From Deltaproteobacteria bacterium (GTDB lineage: Bacteria; Desulfobacterota; GWC2-55-46; UBA9637), in NCBI GenBank assembly GCA_016195725.1, contig JACPZB010000094.1, positions 1 through 42,091 of the forward strand: a DNA stretch of 42,091 bases. The letters run 5' to 3'. The position numbers and the translations under genes were made by a program. Below the pieces are notes generated by a model. That model saw only the letters and a program-made list of their open reading frames with translations. It ran no database searches and was not told where the DNA came from. This document shows positions 40,280 to 42,091 of the stretch, one piece after another. Numbering within the stretch: the stretch's first letter is position 1; every line of letters begins with the position of its first letter.

Positions 40280-41505
40280 ACAAGTATGACAAACCCACCG
40301 GAATGCACTATAAAATTCTTCTTATGAGCTGGGCCGGGTGGGTTTTTGACTTTTATGACCTTATCCTCTATACCTTTCTCTTAATTCCCATCGGCAAGGA
40401 ACTCCACTTTTCAAATGTGCTGCTTTCGTATATACTCGGTGCTTCTCTTGCCGCAACAGCGTTGGGCGGGGTTGTATTCGGAATCCTCTCCGATAAGGTC
40501 GGCAGGAAAAAGGTCCTCCAATGGACCATTATAACCTACAGCCTCGGGACTTTTTTAAGCGGATTGGCCCCTAACTTTGCAACGCTTGTTTTATTTAGGG
40601 TTATAACCGGTTTTGGTGTAGGCGGCGAATGGGCCACAGGCCAGACCTATATCGGGGAGACCTTTCCCCCTCGCGTGCGCGGGCGGTATGGGGCGTTTAT
40701 GCAAACAGGTGCGCCTGTAGGCATAGCCCTTGCTGCCATAGTAGGCGGTTTTGCTGCGCCTGCAATTGGCTGGAGGATGTGCTTTATATTATCCGGCTTG
40801 CCTGCCTTGATTGTAATATTCATAAGAAAGAGGCTCCCTGAGTCGGATATGTGGCTTGAGAAAAAGGCATTGACACCCCGGGAGACTGGCGGGCTCTCCA
40901 AATTCCTCACATTGTTTTCAAGCCGATACAGGCGTCTATTCATACAGTCGCTTATACTTACCGTACTGGACATGTCTGCCTACTGGTTTACCTATGCGTG
41001 GCTTCCTGGGTATCTGAACCAGCAGAGGCATTTCTCCATGGCAAAATCAGCACTCTGGATGATAGTAACTCAGGCCGGCGGTTTTATGGGTTACCTTACC
41101 TTCGGATTTTTCGCGGATAAGTTCGGCAGAAGGCCCGCATACTCTGTCTACTCTGTTATCATGGCCCTTGGTCTTTTTATGATTACAATTTGGTGGAAGG
41201 CGGTGGAGGTGTACCCGCCTGTAATTTTAAGCTTTATGTTCCTTGTAGGGTTCGGCACAGGAATGTTCAGCGGATACGGCCCGCTCTTCTCTGAGCTATT
41301 TCCCACAGGTATAAGGAACACGGCTATGGGTTCTGCATTCAACCTAGCCCGCGGGGTGCAGTTCTTTACCCCTGTAATAATCGCCGTAATAGCTGAGAAA
41401 TACGGCCTTGGCGGCGGCATATCCCTTGCCGCTATTTTTGCTCTGCTCACAGGCGCATGGATATGGGTCTTCCCTGAGACCAAGGGAAAAAGGCTTGAGA
41501 GCTGA
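40261..41505 (+). CDS. MFS transporter, sugar/organic acid symporter type
   Basis: 414 residues with about twelve membrane segments. The loop 2-3 signature GILSDKVGRKKVLQ, the N-terminal WVFDFYDLILYTFLL with its acidic helix-1 residues, and FGVGGEWATGQTYIGETFP are typical of the metabolite:proton symporters for carboxylates, sialate or aromatic acids. GFFADKFGRRPAYS repeats the signature in the second half and PETKGKRLES ends the protein. Substrate unknown. Base composition stands out: hand counts give 58% G+C at 40681-40740, 50% at 41281-41340 and 45% at 41221-41280, against 32% at 40201-40260 and 30% at 36241-36300. This suggests more recent acquisition. Confidence 0.9.
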   Translation: MEKLLLNKYDKPTGMHYKILLMSWAGWVFDFYDLILYTFLLIPIGKELHFSNVLLSYILGASLAATALGGVVFGILSDKVGRKKVLQWTIITYSLGTFLSGLAPNFATLVLFRVITGFGVGGEWATGQTYIGETFPPRVRGRYGAFMQTGAPVGIALAAIVGGFAAPAIGWRMCFILSGLPALIVIFIRKRLPESDMWLEKKALTPRETGGLSKFLTLFSSRYRRLFIQSLILTVLDMSAYWFTYAWLPGYLNQQRHFSMAKSALWMIVTQAGGFMGYLTFGFFADKFGRRPAYSVYSVIMALGLFMITIWWKAVEVYPPVILSFMFLVGFGTGMFSGYGPLFSELFPTGIRNTAMGSAFNLARGVQFFTPVIIAVIAEKYGLGGGISLAAIFALLTGAWIWVFPETKGKRLES

Positions 41506-41522
41506 TTTTTAGCTGATGATAT

Positions 41523-41552
41523 TATACCCATTACATTAATGGGGTGGGTATA
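41523..41552. repeat. Nested dyad after the MFS gene
   Basis: Outer arms TATACCCA (41523-41530) and TGGGTATA (41545-41552), with an alternative inner pair CCCATTA (41527-41533) and TAATGGG (41537-41543) around CAT. The two pairings exclude each other. There is no T-run, so it is not a standard terminator. Confidence 0.55.
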
Positions 41553-41558
41553 AATACA

Positions 41559-41579
41559 GTGACGAGTGATGAGTGGAAA
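41559..41579. repeat. Short heptamer run at the start of the last gene
   Basis: GTGACGA then GTGATGA, followed by the related GTGGAAA, in one register. It supplies both candidate start codons (GTG 41566, ATG 41569) of the lipoprotein gene. Weak, one-armed copy. Confidence 0.45.
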
Positions 41580-42078
41580 AACTGGGAGGGTGGGCTATAC
41601 CCGCCACTATAAAAATATTTTGGCAGCAAATACAATTATTTTAATTGCGTTCTTCACATTTTGGGGGTGCTCAAAAGGAATTTCAGAAGAAGATAGGCTA
41701 AAATCCATAGTCAATGAGGCGGCAGAGGCAGCACAGAAAAAGGATGTTGATACCATACGAAAGCATATTTCCAAATTATATAAAGACCAGGATGAAAATG
41801 ATTATGACGCTGTCAGAAGGATTCTACTGTATCACTTCATCAGAGCCGAAACCGTTTCTGTTTTCGTAAGAAGCACAGATGTGGAAATAAAGGGCGACAC
41901 AGCCCTTGTAAGGGCAAATATGCTTTTGGTCAGGGGCAAGGAAGTAAAAAGCATTAAAGACATAATCCCTGAATCCGCTGCCGGCTACAGGTTTGAGATG
42001 ATATTCAAAAAAGAAAATGGAGTTTGGAAGGTAATAAGCGCCCAGTGGCAGGATGTAGGGGCGGCAGGGTTGCTGTGA
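41569..42078 (+). CDS. Predicted lipoprotein with an NTF2-like type domain
   Basis: 169 residues. A basic N-terminus is followed by the hydrophobic segment NILAANTIILIAFFTFW and a lipobox-like FWGCS, so the cysteine near residue 34 is probably lipid-modified and the protein sits at a membrane facing the periplasm. The mature part (EDRLKSIVNEAAEAAQKKDV ... YRFEMIFKKENGVWKVISAQW) has the helix-then-sheet pattern of small NTF2/DUF4878-like domains; this assignment is by pattern only. The start could be a later ATG-less codon because the first codons lie in a heptamer run. It ends 13 bases before the window edge. Confidence 0.75.
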   Translation: MSGKTGRVGYTRHYKNILAANTIILIAFFTFWGCSKGISEEDRLKSIVNEAAEAAQKKDVDTIRKHISKLYKDQDENDYDAVRRILLYHFIRAETVSVFVRSTDVEIKGDTALVRANMLLVRGKEVKSIKDIIPESAAGYRFEMIFKKENGVWKVISAQWQDVGAAGLL

Positions 42079-42091
42079 AAATTGGGACTGT

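Noticed and set aside
1-42091. tRNA, rRNA and insertion-sequence genes
   Set aside because: I looked through all gaps between genes and saw no cloverleaf with T-loop consensus, no rRNA sequence and no transposase frame.

Overview
The window reads as a piece of a Gram-negative bacterial chromosome of moderate, somewhat AT-rich composition. The outer-membrane genes (lpxK, an LpxL-type acyltransferase, lptF/lptG), a pyrophosphate-type phosphofructokinase, HypF, and families of palindromic repeats sitting inside genes suggest a deltaproteobacterial or Nitrospirota-like lineage, probably known mainly from metagenomes. This placement is inference; there is no rRNA here to anchor it.

Layout. 1-4881: 3' two thirds of carB, then recG. 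4926-8689: a B12-type radical SAM protein, lpxK and a lipid A acyltransferase. 8710-10638 (minus): PilZ protein, deoB and a 5'-truncated deoC. 10779-14503: a tightly coupled operon (methyltransferase, GT2, YdjC/NaxD-type deacetylase, ArnT-like transferase) with a near-consensus promoter, read here as a lipid A or envelope amino-sugar modification pathway. 14562-16819: lptF-lptG. 16844-17515 (minus): orphan OmpR-type regulator. 17581-28438 (minus): the classical translation/RNA operon rimP-nusA-infB-(DUF503, frameshifted)-rbfA-nrnA-truB-rpsO-pnp-M16 peptidase, with a promoter and an intrinsic terminator/attenuator ahead of rimP. 28929-30771: a LuxR-type regulator with an 18-bp lux-box-like dyad upstream, then an HD-GYP response regulator. 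30959-34897: hypF, surE, pcm. 35007-39385: DedA protein, a sigma-70-like remnant, apt, an orphan sensor kinase and a PPi-type phosphofructokinase. 39455-42078: small accessory genes, a GC-richer MFS transporter and a lipoprotein.

The most striking feature is not a gene. Most of the longer gaps between genes hold a sequence built on a strict 7-base register: several degenerate heptamers in a row, a short spacer, then several heptamers of the complementary pattern, so that the whole folds as a hairpin. The heptamer differs from locus to locus (GCAGTGA, AAGTTTC, GAATTCA, GGCAAGA, CAAAGTT and so on), so a sequence-similarity repeat finder would see unrelated sequences; only the period and the inverted design are shared. 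At least a dozen copies are listed. Some encode the ends of proteins (carB, M16 peptidase) and one sits in frame inside recG. Separate C/G-rich palindromes are also inserted in frame in carB (twice), recG and lpxK.

Other points of note are a frameshift in the DUF503 gene, a decayed sigma-factor fragment, a possible DASS-transporter stub overlapped by the MFS gene, and a regulator/kinase pair split by about 19 kb. I see no tRNA, rRNA, CRISPR array or complete insertion sequence. The only stretch over 300 bases without a gene is 28439-28928, described under its regulatory features.
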